Source: Dendrophyllia cribrosa
Lineage: Eukaryota > Cnidaria > Anthozoa > Scleractinia > Dendrophylliidae
Direction: 5' to 3'
Length of the DNA: 64,000 nt
NCBI GenBank assembly: GCA_024195265.1
Contig: JAJLRJ010000009.1
Location: 13,406,291 to 13,470,290, forward strand
The notes under the pieces: model-generated
What the model was told of the DNA's origin: nothing
Databases searched by the model: none
Seen by the model: only the letters and a program-made list of their open reading frames with translations
Part shown: positions 1-13,345 of the stretch, in pieces
How the letters are laid out: each line of letters starts with the position of its first letter
How positions within the stretch are numbered: position 1 is the first letter of the stretch
Position numbers and translations under genes: made by a program

Positions 1-628
1 TGCTTCAAGTTAATTAACTAAGTATACGTTGTAACTACTGTAAATTCTATATAAGGTGGACACAAAAAGCATACAGCTGGAGCTGGTCACGAGTGTGTCT
101 GGCTTAAAGAGAGTTCACTGTTGAGGATCACTGGACATACCGGCCGGTAGTCAGTTACACTGTAGTTTGCCGAAAAATTAATGATATAATGTTACATCAG
201 TGAGCACAAAATAAAATTATTGAAATGGTCAATGAAATTGGACAAGAAAAACAAAAATTAAAGAGCAGTGACAAAACAATAAATAAAAGAAAATACAGCA
301 ATTGGTACAAGTGTAACAGCTACAGGGCAACCAATGCACATGATTGTATGCTTGACATTTATTACCTGCTCTGTCCGACAAATGAAAGAAGCAATGCATC
401 GTCAAAGTTCTTTGCAGTCTTTCTTAATCGTAATGGCCAGATTCCTAGTGAAAAAAGGTAAAGATGATCATTTAAAAAATCCCTGACATATTTTTCTTTT
501 TTCTTCCCTATCCAAAAATTAATGAAATTGTATTTATTATTATTGCCAGGAGCTTGCTTTTAGCATACTTTATTATCTTGAAATTGGAAGAAACTATTGC
601 CAAAACGGATGAAAGCAAAGAAATATTA

Positions 629-815
629 CAGTGCTCGACCTTAACTTTTTGGCTTACTAGTCCTTAGGCTAGTGGGGTCTGAAATTCACTAGCCAACAGG
701 CATCATCTGGTAGCCAAACGAGTAGACCATTGACTAGTGGTTCTCAAATGTTACTAGCCCAAACCCATTTTTTACTAGTCCTGGACTAGTGGACTACCGC
801 TAAGGTCGAGCACTG
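629..815. mobile_element. Small TIR element with CTAG-type subterminal repeats
   Basis: The ends are inverted copies of CAGTGCTCGACCTTA, flanked by TATTA at 624-628 and again at 816-820, so a 5-bp target duplication. The 187-bp body has no coding sequence but contains repeated CTAGTCC/GGACTAG and CTAGCC words near both ends. It resembles in design the larger element at 19938-20879. It lies in the incomplete intron of DDB1 at the left edge; the rest of bases 1-1011 shows nothing recognisable. Confidence 0.7.
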
Positions 816-1011
816 TATTAACTGAACAGACAAAATAACAGCCAAAAAAAGTCAAAAAATATTTCACAAGAATGGCAAGTTTGATTTCTTGACTGCCTGT
901 CAATAAATCAAGTTTCATGAACTGAAATCCACTTCAATCCTTGCAATCCTGCACTTTATTTCCAAACTACTGCTTTTGTTTTGCTCTATAAAATAATAAT
1001 AAATGACCTAC

Positions 1012-4000
1012 CCATAATTCCCACCAGGTCTGATATGGTCGCATGTTCATGAATACCAATTCCATTTCTTATAATTCGTAATGAGCCTTCCTTGAGAGCA
1101 CCAGAACAAGTGACCAGCTATTAGACAAGACAAAAATAGCTTTAGTCATTGTTTTTTCAAGTTCTTCAATGTACAGGCCACCCATTGTGGGTTCCTTGAA
1201 TTCTACTGTAGAAGGACAACTACACGTAAGGAGCAAGTTAAGGTTACAGAGTACCTTTGGGGGTGTCTCCAGTATAACAGCTCTAGCGTCTTAAGATTAC
1301 ACTTAATATACCTAAACCCAGATATCAAATTAAAGCTTATAGAGCTGGCTATCTAAATATGGAAACTATTTGGTAATAAAATGAATTGTCGAATTTTTTA
1401 CGACGTCTAAATTCGAACGTCTGAATTAGCTTTAAAACGCTATAACTCAAAGCGATTATTGTATTTTGCTAATTTGATTTGTTCTCGGGTTTCCGGACAC
1501 GAAGCGCTAAAAAAATTGTCGGCGATTTCCCATATTCAATTGCAGTGAAAAGTAACAGAATATTTTCGAAAAAGGGAGGAAAAAAATTGGATCGCACGGA
1601 AATGGCTCTTGACGAAAAAGTTTTCGGAAATAAGAAATTCGCCGACACATTTTTGTTGATTATATGTTAACCTAGCTTCTGTCCAAATTTGAGGAAAATC
1701 GAACAAATTCCCTTTGAGTTGTAGCTTTTTAAAGTGTCCCCTACAAGCGAAAAATTAACTTTGAGAAAACAGCGCTTAAAAAAACATTTCGCTTCATAAA
1801 CAAACTCCACCCACAAAAGTTATACCGTCATTTCTCCGTCAATTTTCACTATCTTTCGATAATTTTTTTTTAATGAAAGTTCATTCTGTAAACTTTATTT
1901 TGACGCCAAAAAAAAAAATTCCATAAATTTTCGATCTGAAGGTACACTGTAACCTTAATACACTGTAAATTAACTAAAGCTTACATTACATGTACACCAG
2001 CCAAAACCAGATTTGCGAACGCACATGTACATGTATATGTGTACAAGTTACATAAGTCATCCATTACATATGTATAATTATTTACCTCCCTTTTAAGTTT
2101 TTTAGTTAGTAAAGGTACTATTGGTCCTCTTTTCTTACTAGACACTTCAGGAAAATTTAATTATCCAATCAGAATTGATCTACTGCATATAATGTAGAGG
2201 TTTTAGGAGAACTAGAAAGTAGTGGTTTGTCACTCTAAGATAAACTCTAACAAGATCAGAATATAAATGATTTGAATTACAGGTTCAGCATTGCATTCAC
2301 TTCGTACTCTGAGGCAGTTTTTCAATATCATGGAAATTTTATGTTTGGACAAAATTAATGCACACCTATCAAGACTTCCAAATGGTAAGAAAATGGACCA
2401 AACCAATAGAATGAAAATTTGATGACTTAAAGTGATGAAACTTGCAAATTTCGAGAACCAACATCTGTTTATCGCAAAATGGATGTTACCTGTCCTTGGC
2501 CCTGTCTTTCCAAGTCAACCACGACCATGTCCACAATGGGTCCCAGATTAGTAAATGTTTCCATCACACGCACATGTGAGCCATTTTCATTTGTCTCAGT
2601 GTTCAGCTGCCAAAATACAATTTAAAAATGTTCTCCATTTGAATGGGGAAAACACAGTAATGGTTACTCTGCTGGACACACTGAATATGAGAGCCAAACC
2701 ACATGTTTCTACTTTTTGAGTGTGTGGATCATATTGACTGATGAACAGCCAGTCAAGATTGACTAATACATGTATCATGGCCAGTTTTCATTGTAAGGTG
2801 GGTGGTAGAATATACCTTGACAAGTTGCGAGTCTCCCAGCGCTGATCCAATAAAAACCACTCCATTGTCCAAGTACGTGAGGCAGTGTGCTGTTGAAGTC
2901 TAAGATGAAAAAAGACAATGAAATAACTGACATACATGAACAGTGTGCATATTAACAACAACTTGTTAAACCTACATGTATCTCTTTAGCTACAGTATTA
3001 CAGTCATGTAAAGTTCTGAGTGTAATAATAAATTCAGTTGGAACTTAAAAATAAAAATGCCATACAGTTAACTACTATAGCGCGAAAGTGCGCGTGATAT
3101 CGCCTAATTCTCAGATGACGAGGCCGTCAACACATTGACAACAAAGCACAGTTTGAGCATCAAAGCACAGTATCGAGGCCGGTCCGTCATAATTGCATTC
3201 TCTTGTCAAAATGCGAAATTTACCGCCATCATTGGATATACGTCATGTAGACACAGCGTATATCAATAACTTTTTTACCATATTTGGGCAGTGTATCAAT
3301 GTGTTGAATTATATTTTACATTATGTGTATGTTGTAGTTCAATTTCATCCTACAGTCGTAGGTTCAAATTTCATTTTGCTTTGTTTTATATCCATCATCA
3401 TAATTATATTAGCATAGAAAAGAACAATGGAAAATAAAAATTGAACCAAGGATAAAATTGAACTACACTGTACATGACTTTGTACAACATGTACACTAGT
3501 GCATCTGTACATTTTCCTAATATCCCTCTACTGATTTGGGGAAGCCACACACAGTGTGTTTGTACAGTGCATGTGCATGTTTCAATTAAATACATGTACA
3601 TGCCAGGTCTACATGTATATTGTGTAGCTTCCTTGATAAAGTGTATGTTTAATGAATGCTTTTTGAGTTTTCAGATGATTCTGAAAGAGTTGCAAAGTTT
3701 GGTACACAGAGGTTTCCAAATGTAATGACACTAAACCTTGAGGCAATGTGTCCTAAATGCTCCTTTACCTCTCCAAGAAGCTCTAACTTGAGATCTTTGA
3801 CTTCAATGTTTCCATCCATCAACTCCTGCCTTTCAAGAAGAAGCATAAATAGCCGGCCATTCATGTCACCAAGGAGATAACGAGATCCGTTGGTGTCAAT
3901 CTTACCATAGCAAGTGATTGTACTTTGCTGAAAAAAAAAAATAAAATAGAAAACCATTGTTTAAATAGAGGCATAGTGGGTCTCAATTTATATTAATTCT

Positions 4001-7000
4001 GAACATTTTTTATTAAATACACATAAATACATTGTATAGTTGTAATTGAAGGGCTCGGGGAATAACCAAACTATGTTGCTATTTAGGTCGTTTTTTATTT
4101 TTTTCACACTCAGATTTGCCCCATTTTATCGTACAACAAATAATATCACAAACCCTTGTCGAATTTGCACTAACCCTAAGGAATTTGACTAATTTCACCT
4201 GAAAAAAGCAGAGTTCTGGCCCTCTACTCTACATGAAGTCCCAAAATCCTTAAGTCTTTCTCCACCAAAATTTACCCAAAATTTACCATATTTTTAAAAA
4301 AAATTAATATCTTAGCAACTGTTTAGAGCAACATAGAAAACTATACCTCTTTTGAAAGGGCAAAAAAATACCCTTTCAAAAAAAAGATATTTTGCTCTCT
4401 AGAAACCCATAATATTTCAACAAAATAAATTTACATGATACATTTTGCATAATTTGGGCAAGCATTTTAAGTTTTGCAAAAATACATGTACATGTAATTT
4501 ATTGTCTGGTGTGAGGAAAAAGTTAATAGCAAAAATTTTCTTTTGATATCTTGGCAATTAAAACGGAGCATCGATCCACCTAAAATAATGAACTACATGT
4601 ATATAGAATTTACGTTATCAGATTATGCTAATTAGTTAATACTAATTTGCATACTTCAGCGTCACCTTGTGATACAAATATTTATCTTGTTCCGACGCTA
4701 AAAAAAAGCATGTTTTCATTGAAAACTTGAGCTCTGGACACGTAAATATGAATTTTGAGATAGATTTCATGAAAATAAGCGGCAAGTTTTGAATGTAAAA
4801 GCCGATCTGAAAAGCAATTATTCATCTCATTTGAAGAACATGTGGCCATCTTTGCAGACAACGATAACATGTGCAAAGATTTTAACTGATCGCTTTCCTC
4901 GATTTTTCGGTCTCATTTTGTAGCCAATGATCCAAATCACTTTCATTTCTACTGGAAAACACTTTTGCTGTCAAAATTCATATCCAAAAGCATTTCTCGA
5001 CTGCTAAAACCACCACAAATTTTCTCCGAGTCGGCCGCCAAGAAAACAGAATTTTCAAAATATAAATTATTGCATGAAATGTATCAACAGTTGGGGGCTG
5101 AAACGAGCCATGTAATTGGCTGAAACTGCCTACTTCCTGCGTGCCAAATTGGTGGCAATCGGAACACAATTTTTTTTTTTGCGTATCGATCAAGAGTGCA
5201 TGAAATTTGGTGCACCGGTAGAAAAAGAGTTAAGTCCCTGGCACCTCTCAATAAACCGAGTGTGTGTCCTTGCCGCGCCTTGGCCCAGAGCCCTATTCGG
5301 CGCTCAAGGTGAAAATGGGCCGCGGAGGACAAAACAAGCTGGTGGGAAACTCTGGAATCACTTGGGATCAGAAAAGGGGTAGCATTGTGAGTTGTGGGCC
5401 ATTTGCCATCCTGTGGCGTGGTCGAAATGCCCAATATCCAAAGTGCTTCCAGACTTGTAGTAATTTCCTATAATTTTCGGGGCGGGAACACGAGTTCGGT
5501 TTTGCCACAGAATTTCCCCGACATGCTTTGCGACAGTAGCAGATACATTGTAGGTCTGCTATGTGTGTTCGGGCACTTGAAATACAGCTTTGGGCGACTC
5601 GAAGTGAGTTCTTGCTGGCCGGCTGAAATTGGGCAAGGTGGGCAAAGGCTATGAGCCAGCAGTGGAGGACCGGGAGTGCTTCCTAGGAGGTCCATAAGGG
5701 AGCCAACATGAAACTAAATGGCTGACTATTGGCAATAAAAATGAGGCGATTTTGAGGGAATGGACTTCGGGATTGTTTTTTTTTTCCTTTGTTTTTTTTT
5801 TCTTGAGTGGGATTTTGCAGCACGGCCCAATAAACTTGGCCATCTGAAGTGAAAAATCAGCATAAAATCGAGAAATTCAGGTACTTCGGGATTCATTTTT
5901 TCGAGCGGGATTCAGCGGCAGACATGCAGATAATAAACATTTTTTTGTACACATTATTTCTCGAAAACAGAAAAAAATCCTGAACAATGTTTTGCAATAA
6001 TGTGGTTCATATGCCAAAAATGGACACATTTGAGCAAGAAATATAAAAATACGAACTAAAAAGCAACAAAGGTCAGTTATGGCGCCCCAAGCCCTTCAAC
6101 TGATTTGGAATCTGATTTGTACCGTTCACCTTAAGAGCTGGAGGAGCAATTGCATGATAGTTTGCTCCTTTGTGGTAAGTTATCGACTCCTGTCCAATGA
6201 TGAGAGCTCCACCAAGTGGCTCTGGAACTGAACATTCAATATGATTAAGAATTACTTGTACAGTTGACTCTCTTGTAAGTGACAAAGCTCGGGATCTGGA
6301 AAGTGGTCATTCACTGAATATGGTTATTCAGATATTTCAAATACAGCGTTTGACTGAGAAATGTTTTAATGGGATTTTATAAAGATCGTCCTCTACATGC
6401 TAGATGGTTGGTAATGAGATAGTCAGTGAAGGAGGATAGGTGCTTAAAATGTGAATGGTTTCTCCAAGAGTCAGCTATATAGCACCAATCAAGGTGTTAG
6501 TGCATTATCATATAGAGAAACCTACATCTGTTGCCATTCAAGTTAGTGAACTTCATAATAAAGGAAACAATACACTATGCAAATATGACCACATCCTATT
6601 CTTTGCCACATCTTTCCTAACCGCAAAGAAAAAACAAACAGGTAAAACCAGGATTTTATAGCCAGACAAGGTTTTACCGATGTCAAACTGCAGTCCTAAC
6701 TACAATTTATTTGACCTTGGCAAAGTCAATGCAAATGCACTAAGGCCATTCATTGGTACTACACACTGTATATGACATTTAGACTATTATTCTACCTGCA
6801 ATAACTCTTGATGCTTCAACCTCCACATTGTCTTGTTTCCAAGGGCCTTTGTTGAACTCTTTATCTCGCAGTACAATCTCATATGTTTTAACATGGCGCC
6901 CATGTGGATCCTGATTTGAATTGCACACAAGGTTATTTTTAGGAGGGTTTAATACAGGTACTTTTAATTAACATTAACAAGTCATATAAACAATGGTGTG

Positions 7001-9704
7001 TCTATGTGTACAATCTATTATACATTGTACATGTCAATCAATGCATTGTACATGTACCAGGGTTATGCTTTTAGAAATGACTGGGTGCCATAAGGCAACT
7101 AACTTTCTGTCATTGGAAGACAAGAAATACTGAGTTTTTGCACATGCATGGCTTTACTGCTGGGCTCCCCCTAATTTTATAGTTGGACTTGATTGGGTTC
7201 CTTGTGATAACTCTTAGAGCACAGCCTTGTGTACATATACAGTCATGTAGTGCTGGTAATCTGACACAGTATTACCAAATTTCTGAAAAGAATGACTACA
7301 ATTTGTACAATACACATTTTTGTAACTTTAAATTCTCTTCAGACATGGTGTCCATTCTGGACTATGTCTTTGATATTGTGACTGCTCATTTGCTTTAAAA
7401 CTATTAAAACGAAAGAGACATTTCCAGAAATGCAAGCAGGGCCACACTACTTCATGACTGGCATCACAAAGTGTCCTCACTTATAAATTCTGTCACATAT
7501 GAAGTAAAACGACAAACAACTCTGTCAAATAATTTAGTACCCGTTAAACAATATTTGCCCGCATTTCTGGACATACAGTGAAACAAAACGGCATTATCTA
7601 ATTATGATCCATCTTCTGTTTTCCTTGACAAGGCTCTCATGACGTCTTGCTAGACTAAACATGGAAAGTGTCTTTTGATTTGATATTGCACTAAAATACA
7701 TTGTAGATCTAAACTTTAGTACATCACTGTAGGCCAAACAGTTGTGAATAAATTGTATAACAGGGCAAAAATCTTCCATTGTCCACTCGTCTGAGACCAG
7801 TACGTCTCAAATGCGGACAAGTGGATTTCCAAAAGCACTTGTCCAACAGGACAAGTACAATTTACCAGACAATTTTTTCTTGTTTTTCACTTAGTTCTAA
7901 GTTTCCCAAGCATCTCTGGACTTCGTAAACAGCCTGTTTCTTTAACTGTTTTCCAAGAATTTGGCACTGTTGCTATGTAGAAGACAAGTAACGTAAACAC
8001 CAGCATATATATAAGCTGCACTCGCAGAGGTTTTGAAGCTCAAATTTTGGAAGAAAAGTTTTTTTTAAATAAAAATGTAAGTCAGAGAATTGGCTACATG
8101 CATATGAAATGTGAGCTAAGCATTGCTTCCATCCATGGAATCATCCTGTATAAAAAAAAACACTTTTGACCGCACCTACATTCAGGCCACAACAAGCTTG
8201 GTAACCGTGCAAATTTCTTGAGCACATGTTTTTATTCATCCTGGTTACTAAGGTTAACCAAGATGGCTGCTTGTTTACAGGCTCTTTTCTTTGGCTTCTT
8301 TTATTCTTCTTCGGTGTTCCTTCATTGCTAAAAGTATCAAAATGTCCAACAAAGATAGCGAGCACTGTTTTAAACACAGGTATATTGACAATTTGAGGCG
8401 AAATTTTACAATTTATAAACACAACGCTCACATTGCATTTTACGTGAATATGTGTTCGATGCGGATCCTTATTTGTTTTACACTACATTTTTTTTAATTT
8501 ATTCATTTTTTAATTTCACTTTCGGACAACTAAAATGAGAGTGGCATGGCACTTGTCCAATGAACAAGTGGAAAGAAAAAAAGTTTTTTTGCCGTGATAT
8601 AATTCAGATCGAGGTCACAAATATTAACCCATTGACACCTGAGGATTTTTACATTTTTGAGTGATTTTCTGCATACACACGCCCCATAGGATTTTGTGAC
8701 TTCATATTTGGAGTTACCATTGAAAGTGCTGCTGTTCTAAAACACTGAAGGCTCGAGTTTACTGGAAACGTCATTGTGACGATCTCATTTTGCTTGGTTG
8801 ATTTGCAATAAAGGGTCCAATATGAATTATCTACGATTTTTGTTAAGTTCACAGCCATTTTTCATCTTTAGTAGCTGCCTGATGAGCATCATTAAGCTTG
8901 GAGGTAGTTCAGAGTCCACTTCTCAACGAAGCGAGTTAGGTGTTGTACTTCGTTTACGAATTTGGCTCGTTGCTCGTTGAACTGGAAAAATGGCCGCCTG
9001 GAAACGAAGTAGCTTTGGGACTCGACTCTGGATGAATTTCTCTACCTACCGCGGCATATGTTGGAAGTTGCAACCACAGGAGAACACAACAAGTGCAAAA
9101 TTTTGGCGGTGGGTCAGCAGTGGCTGTGGACTTAGTATATATATGAAAAGTGTGGAGGATGGAATGAACGCTGTCGAAAAATCTCTTTATTTCCCAGCAT
9201 GCAGTGCGGTGGTGATGTTGAAAATCGAGGCAAGGTGAGTATGCACTAGAATAAGAAGCTGTAGCTTGGCCCGAGCAACAAATAAGAGCAAAAAAATTCA
9301 CTGCTAAGCTAGGACTAGGACTGAATTTTGCTGTAAATGTTGACTTTTGGGTTTGCCACGATGATTTGAATAAAAAAAACTAAAGGCAAAAACGTGATTT
9401 TTGTTGTTTTTCTATGACATTAAAAACGGTAATTTTTGTTATTGTCCAAATTCAAACGCTGATATGCTGCAAAAATCGCTGACTTTTTTGTGTTTATTGG
9501 GTATCTCAATTTGAAAGACTTTCTAGTCAATGCTCACAACTGCTAGTTAAGGCAATGTTCGCACGATTGAGAAAGTTACAATTTTTTAAAGCAGTGGAGT
9601 CTTGTACGGGCGGTTATGGACGGTTCAGGTGTCAATGGGTTAAGTAAAAATTTAACCCTTGGACGTACACACAAACTTATACCCCAATTGTGGTACAACA
9701 ACCC

Positions 9705-9738
<34 letters not shown>

Positions 9739-12405
9739 TCATCCGATGGTTAAAGCAATTCAATTCATAGCCCATGTCCTATAAAAAAAGGGTGTAAAAT
9801 AATGCAAGAAAAAATTATTTTCAGCCCTGCGTATGTTGTAGTTAAATTTTATCCTTGGTTTAATTTTTAATTTTCTATTGTTCTTATCTATAATGTTAAT
9901 ACAATGTATGTGATAATAAATATAAAACAAAGGAAAATGAAAACTAAACCAAGGATAAAATTAAACTACAACATATACAAATGAACAAATGTAAAATAAA
10001 CAATTCCCCTGATATTTCTCTACATACCTGATAAATAAAAACAATGGTGGGGACTTGACATCCATGCAGAAATGCAATGTCAATCACATGTAGCTCTTCA
10101 AGTCTGTAAAAAAAAACAAATGCAAAAACATCCATGACCGAAACAAGAAAAAAAGATCACTACCAAATATTCTGCTTTGCAAAACATCCACCCAGATACA
10201 AACAGCACTAATGTCTGGATTGGATTGTGTGCTAGCCTTACCTGATGTTAAAGGCCTTGAGTTCTTTGTTAGAGTCCAGTTCCAAAGGAATCACTTTAAA
10301 GAGGCCGTCATAGAGTCGCAAACCAATCATACGGCACTGTGGATCTATGATGCCAATCAACCCTGTGTCTGATGGCCTGCCAATTCGATCCTGATAAAAA
10401 CACAATGCAAGTTAAGTAACAATGATTATAAATTACTGTAATACTGTATCACTGCACACGCATGTAGTAATCTGGGTGATAAAAGGTTTCTATAAAGACT
10501 TTCCACGGCAAACCAAAATCCAATGTTTCAAGGACACTGTGCAATCTGTCTACAAAAATATCTTTGTTTTGTTTTGGCAATTTTCTTTCCACATTGTACT
10601 TGTGCAACATAGGTACATTCCTTCAAATATTGAATCAATAATGAGGATAAGAGATTTCAAGAACTTTCATTGTACAATGTAAATGGTTTGAACCCAGGAG
10701 TGATAGTTATATGCCGAGTGTGAATGTCTGGGTTAGTGTAGTTCTGAAAAGAACTGTTGTTGTTGACAGTGACAAAAATGTTGACAACTTAACCTGTGCA
10801 GAAGTTATCTTCAGATTCATATGAATTGTAAACTGTCAAGATCTAAGGACTTTAAAGCCTTGATTTTTGTGCTTTCAAATTCATCCAGTTTCAAGGTGAG
10901 TACAGTAACATGCAAAAACAATTCCAAACAATTGACATATGTACCTGCACATCTCCATAAGCCCTTGTAACAACATCACCAGTCTCCGGTTTGTAACTAA
11001 GTATAAATACTCTGTACCGTGCTGTTAGAATAAATAATAGGTCTTGAGGCTCATTCTGAAAATAACGAAATACCGCCAACTGATGAGTTACATGTACATT
11101 GTACATGTTAATTAACTGGGAAAACTGATGATTTTTTTAATTACATTGTACCTAGACCAACTATACATGTACAGGGAGAGGTCGGGGTGTGGAGGGGGAG
11201 GGGGGGAGCTGTAATGGACTACATGTACCACATAATAATAGCATCCCAGCAGGGATGGGTAGGAAGAGTGGTAGTGCTCAAATATGAAATGTGTGGTTCC
11301 TGGAACACCGACAGAAATTACAGTCAGTGCATTGTCCGACCAAAATCATGAAACTATGTCCAACCAAAAATTCTTTTCATGGGGGTCATGGATATTTTCT
11401 GGCACAACACAGTGTAATCTACATTGTACTCACTTCATGCTAAAGAACCTGCAGCTACATGTATTAGCTGTCATACATAACAAACCTGTACAATTCAATG
11501 TGATACACACTGTACGTTCAGTGTATAGTACCGGACCGAAGTAACCTAACAGAGAATTTGGGGAATGTATTTTCATGCGAACCGCAAACCTGTCATAAAC
11601 TCAAGATCCATGAAATGATTTCTATAAAGTACAAAATTAATTTTGTGGATCTCCAGGGTTTTTTTTAAGGGTTTGCGGTATGCATGCAAATGCATTCTGC
11701 TCTGAATTCTCTCTTACATGTAGGTTACTTCTGTCTGGTGCTGTACATGTATGTTGTACATGATGTAACTTTGTTCCATTACAAAGCCATTGAAACATTC
11801 AAGCACCTGGAAACAACAAAACTTTAAGAGCTCCTCGCATTTTTTAACAGTGCATGTATAGACATGAAGGTAGAGCTGTCTCAGAATTCAATGAGTCGTG
11901 CAATCTGTGCATCCAACATTGGGTCTAAGAGTCTATCAATCACTAACAATGGTCATTCAAAACAAAGCCACCATTGAGTGTTATTTTTTTGCTACTATCT
12001 GCTCTTCAATAAGTTCTTAATTTTGACATGAAATTTCGGATTTTCTTTCACCAGATATGAATATTCTTCCATGTATAAATGGCTTAAAACATAATAAATT
12101 TTCCGTCCAGTCAGCTTTTAAAGCAAAAAAAAAACGAACGAACAGAAATATCTTGAAATTAAGCTTAAGTATTAAAGCAAAACGTTGAAACTCACCGGCG
12201 GTCTAAAGAGCTCCATAACAGAAATTCGCCCATATATTCCTATATCGAGATGAGGTCTCAGACCTTCTGGAGTGACAACATGGATTTCCAAGCGAGTGTT
12301 CTTAGCTATGATCAAGTTCAGGTCATCCGACGCCGTAAAATTACCAACTACTGCTGCATTTACGGCGGTGGGTTTATGTGCTGTCACTACATAGTTGTGG
12401 GCCAT
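1012..12405 (-). CDS. DDB1: DDB1, DNA damage-binding protein 1 (5' ten coding exons; gene runs off the left edge)
   Basis: Adaptor of CUL4-RBX1 ubiquitin ligases, built of three seven-bladed WD40 propellers; it acts in nucleotide-excision repair and substrate-receptor recruitment. Minus-strand exons, all with GT-AG borders and matching phases: 12405-12196 (ATG, begins [16 protein letters not shown]), 11055-10945, 10390-10242, 10103-10028, 6910-6796, 6227-6130, 3927-3769, 2899-2816, 2606-2490, 1117-1012. Together they give about 408 residues, which by family knowledge covers propeller A and the start of propeller B of a roughly 1,140-residue protein. Recognisable stretches include [51 protein letters not shown] and [19 protein letters not shown]. 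The last donor, at 1011-1010, needs further exons left of base 1. No frameshift or stop is seen. Introns hold several small transposons. Confidence 0.96.
1230..1958. mobile_element. TIR element, TTAAGGTTAC termini
   Basis: The left end TTAAGGTTACAGAGTACCTT and the right end AAGGTACACTGTAACCTTAA are inverted copies with one mismatch. TTAA at both borders suggests TTAA-targeted insertion (piggyBac/Kolobok style). The interior has no recognisable transposase. A reduced relative of about 80 bp with the same ends lies at 48179-48259. It sits in DDB1 intron 9. Confidence 0.55.
3329..3474. mobile_element. MITE, ATGTTGTAGTT family, copy 1
   Basis: A 146-bp inverted-repeat element in DDB1 intron 7, starting ATGTTGTAGTTCAATTT and ending with the inverted equivalent AAATTGAACTACA. 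The arms continue with a shared TTGAACCAAGGATAAAATT segment. Other copies lie at 9833-9975 and 28980-29111. It is non-coding and can form a long hairpin. Confidence 0.65.
7836..8580. repeat. Region with repeated ACTTGTCC / GGACAAGT words
   Basis: The two ends of this stretch in DDB1 intron 4 carry several copies of ACTTGTCC and its complement GGACAAGT (around 7837-7858 and 8550-8570). This is the same subterminal-repeat style as other transposons in the window. I could not define TIRs or a target duplication, and the interior encodes nothing I recognise. Confidence 0.35.
8624..9643. mobile_element. TTAA-flanked TIR element (piggyBac/Kolobok-like, non-autonomous)
   Basis: The left border TTAACCCATTGACACCTGA and right border CAGGTGTCAATGGGTTAA are inverted copies, with TTAA at 8624-8627 and 9640-9643. 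The 1.02-kb interior has open frames (for example plus strand from 8990, ending near a GTGAGT donor-like site at 9235), but none resembles a known transposase. It lies in DDB1 intron 4. Confidence 0.6.
9707..9737. repeat. Poly-C tract, 31 bp
   Basis: Uninterrupted run of cytosines in DDB1 intron 4. It is one of at least nine long G/C homopolymers in the window and lies just beyond the TTAA element ending at 9643. Confidence 0.95.
9833..9975. mobile_element. MITE, ATGTTGTAGTT family, copy 2
   Basis: Inverted-repeat element with arms beginning ATGTTGTAGTTAAATTT and containing TATCCTTGGTTTA. It is related to copies at 3329-3474 and 28980-29111. Its right end lies about 50 bp from DDB1 exon 4. 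Confidence 0.7.
11536..11733. mobile_element. Small inverted-repeat element
   Basis: The left part (AGTAACCTAACAGAGAATT, then GCATGAAAATAC on the opposite strand and GAACCGCAAACC) is mirrored on the right by GGTTTGCGGTATGCATGC, GAATTCTCTCTTACATG and GTAGGTTACTTCTG. It forms an imperfect hairpin of about 200 bp in DDB1 intron 1. No clear target duplication. Confidence 0.5.
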
Positions 12406-13015
12406 ATTTTGCGAGTCAAAAGAGGGGTTTTTTGCTCCACTACAAGTATGGCCGCACTCGAAAAACCGCGAAAAAGAACTTCGAACACGCAGTGAGGCAG
12501 CGGAATTTCGTGGAATGGTAGGCATGTTGTGTAAAACGTTCACGAAATTGCAATGTCCTCCCCTACCACAGGCTCACCATACTCTGTTTATGTGGTCCCG
12601 GTTCACTGTGCATACTTTGTCGCGAAGTGTATTTGTATGTATGACCGCACAGTTTATAAAACTTTCCTCACTAAAGGCGAAATTTACGGCTCTTAAAACT
12701 GACGAAAATGAAACAAAAACTGTCATAATCACTGCCATCTTGTTTAAATTTGTTTTTCTATGTTTATTTTGCCGGACTGTGGCCCGGCTCGAGAAAGCGG
12801 AAGTTCCCTTTAAAAATGTGAGAAAAAAGAACGGGCTGTGGCAAACAGTCCAACGCTTCACTGGCCCTCCTGTGATCATGGTCGAAATTAAAATAAACAG
12901 TAAAGACCTTTTTCATAATGTTAATAAATTAGCCTTACTGGCCTGATTTTAGAGTGAAGAATCGTTTGAACTCTAACGGGGCTACTATGACTGATTATTA
13001 GTGGTCAACCGAGGG

Positions 13016-13245
13016 TAATGTAATGTAATGTAATGTAAATCTTTATTTAAACACGGAGAATCATCAGTTAAGTTAATAATTAAAAATTAAAACTTGTACA
13101 ACTGCTTTACCATGATGATTGCCGTGTGGGAATCCGATATCTCAGATACTTTCTTAATACCCCGTTTAAACTGCCCAATAGAACAAACGCTTTTTAAATC
13201 TTGGGGCAAGTTGTTCCACAAACAGGCCCCGCCAAGTGACAGGCC
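13016..13245 (-). mobile_element. 3' end of a LINE retrotransposon (5'-truncated)
   Basis: On the minus strand a frame reading CLWNNLPQDLKSVCSIGQFK and onward ends at a stop at 13087-13089. This is the typical C-terminal tail of cnidarian LINE reverse-transcriptase polyproteins. It is followed by a 3' UTR ending CCGTGTTTAAATAAAGATT and a (TTACA)n tail at 13016-13035. The same CCGTGTTTAAATAAAGAT end occurs in the LINE at 49694-50188, there with a GATA/ATCT tail. It lies between DDB1 and the first arylsulfatase. Confidence 0.7.
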
Positions 13246-13345
13246 CCGCCAGGTGACCACCTCATAAAGGTTTGACTATATAAAATAATAAATAAATCGG
13301 CCGTCATTATGGAAAATGTCTATTGAAGCAAAACGAAAGTGTACA

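Noticed and set aside
225..461. 78-residue frame at the left edge
   Set aside because: Within the DDB1 intron, low-complexity Lys/Asn-rich start, no homology recognised.
5084..5434. Overlapping open frames on both strands in 5.0-5.7 kb
   Set aside because: They lie in a DDB1 intron with no family resemblance, and several frames are open at once because of local GC content.
12395..12946. 183-residue open frame on the plus strand
   Set aside because: It is antisense to DDB1 exon 1 and its 5' flank, lacks any recognisable domain, and has no supporting splice or codon signal.
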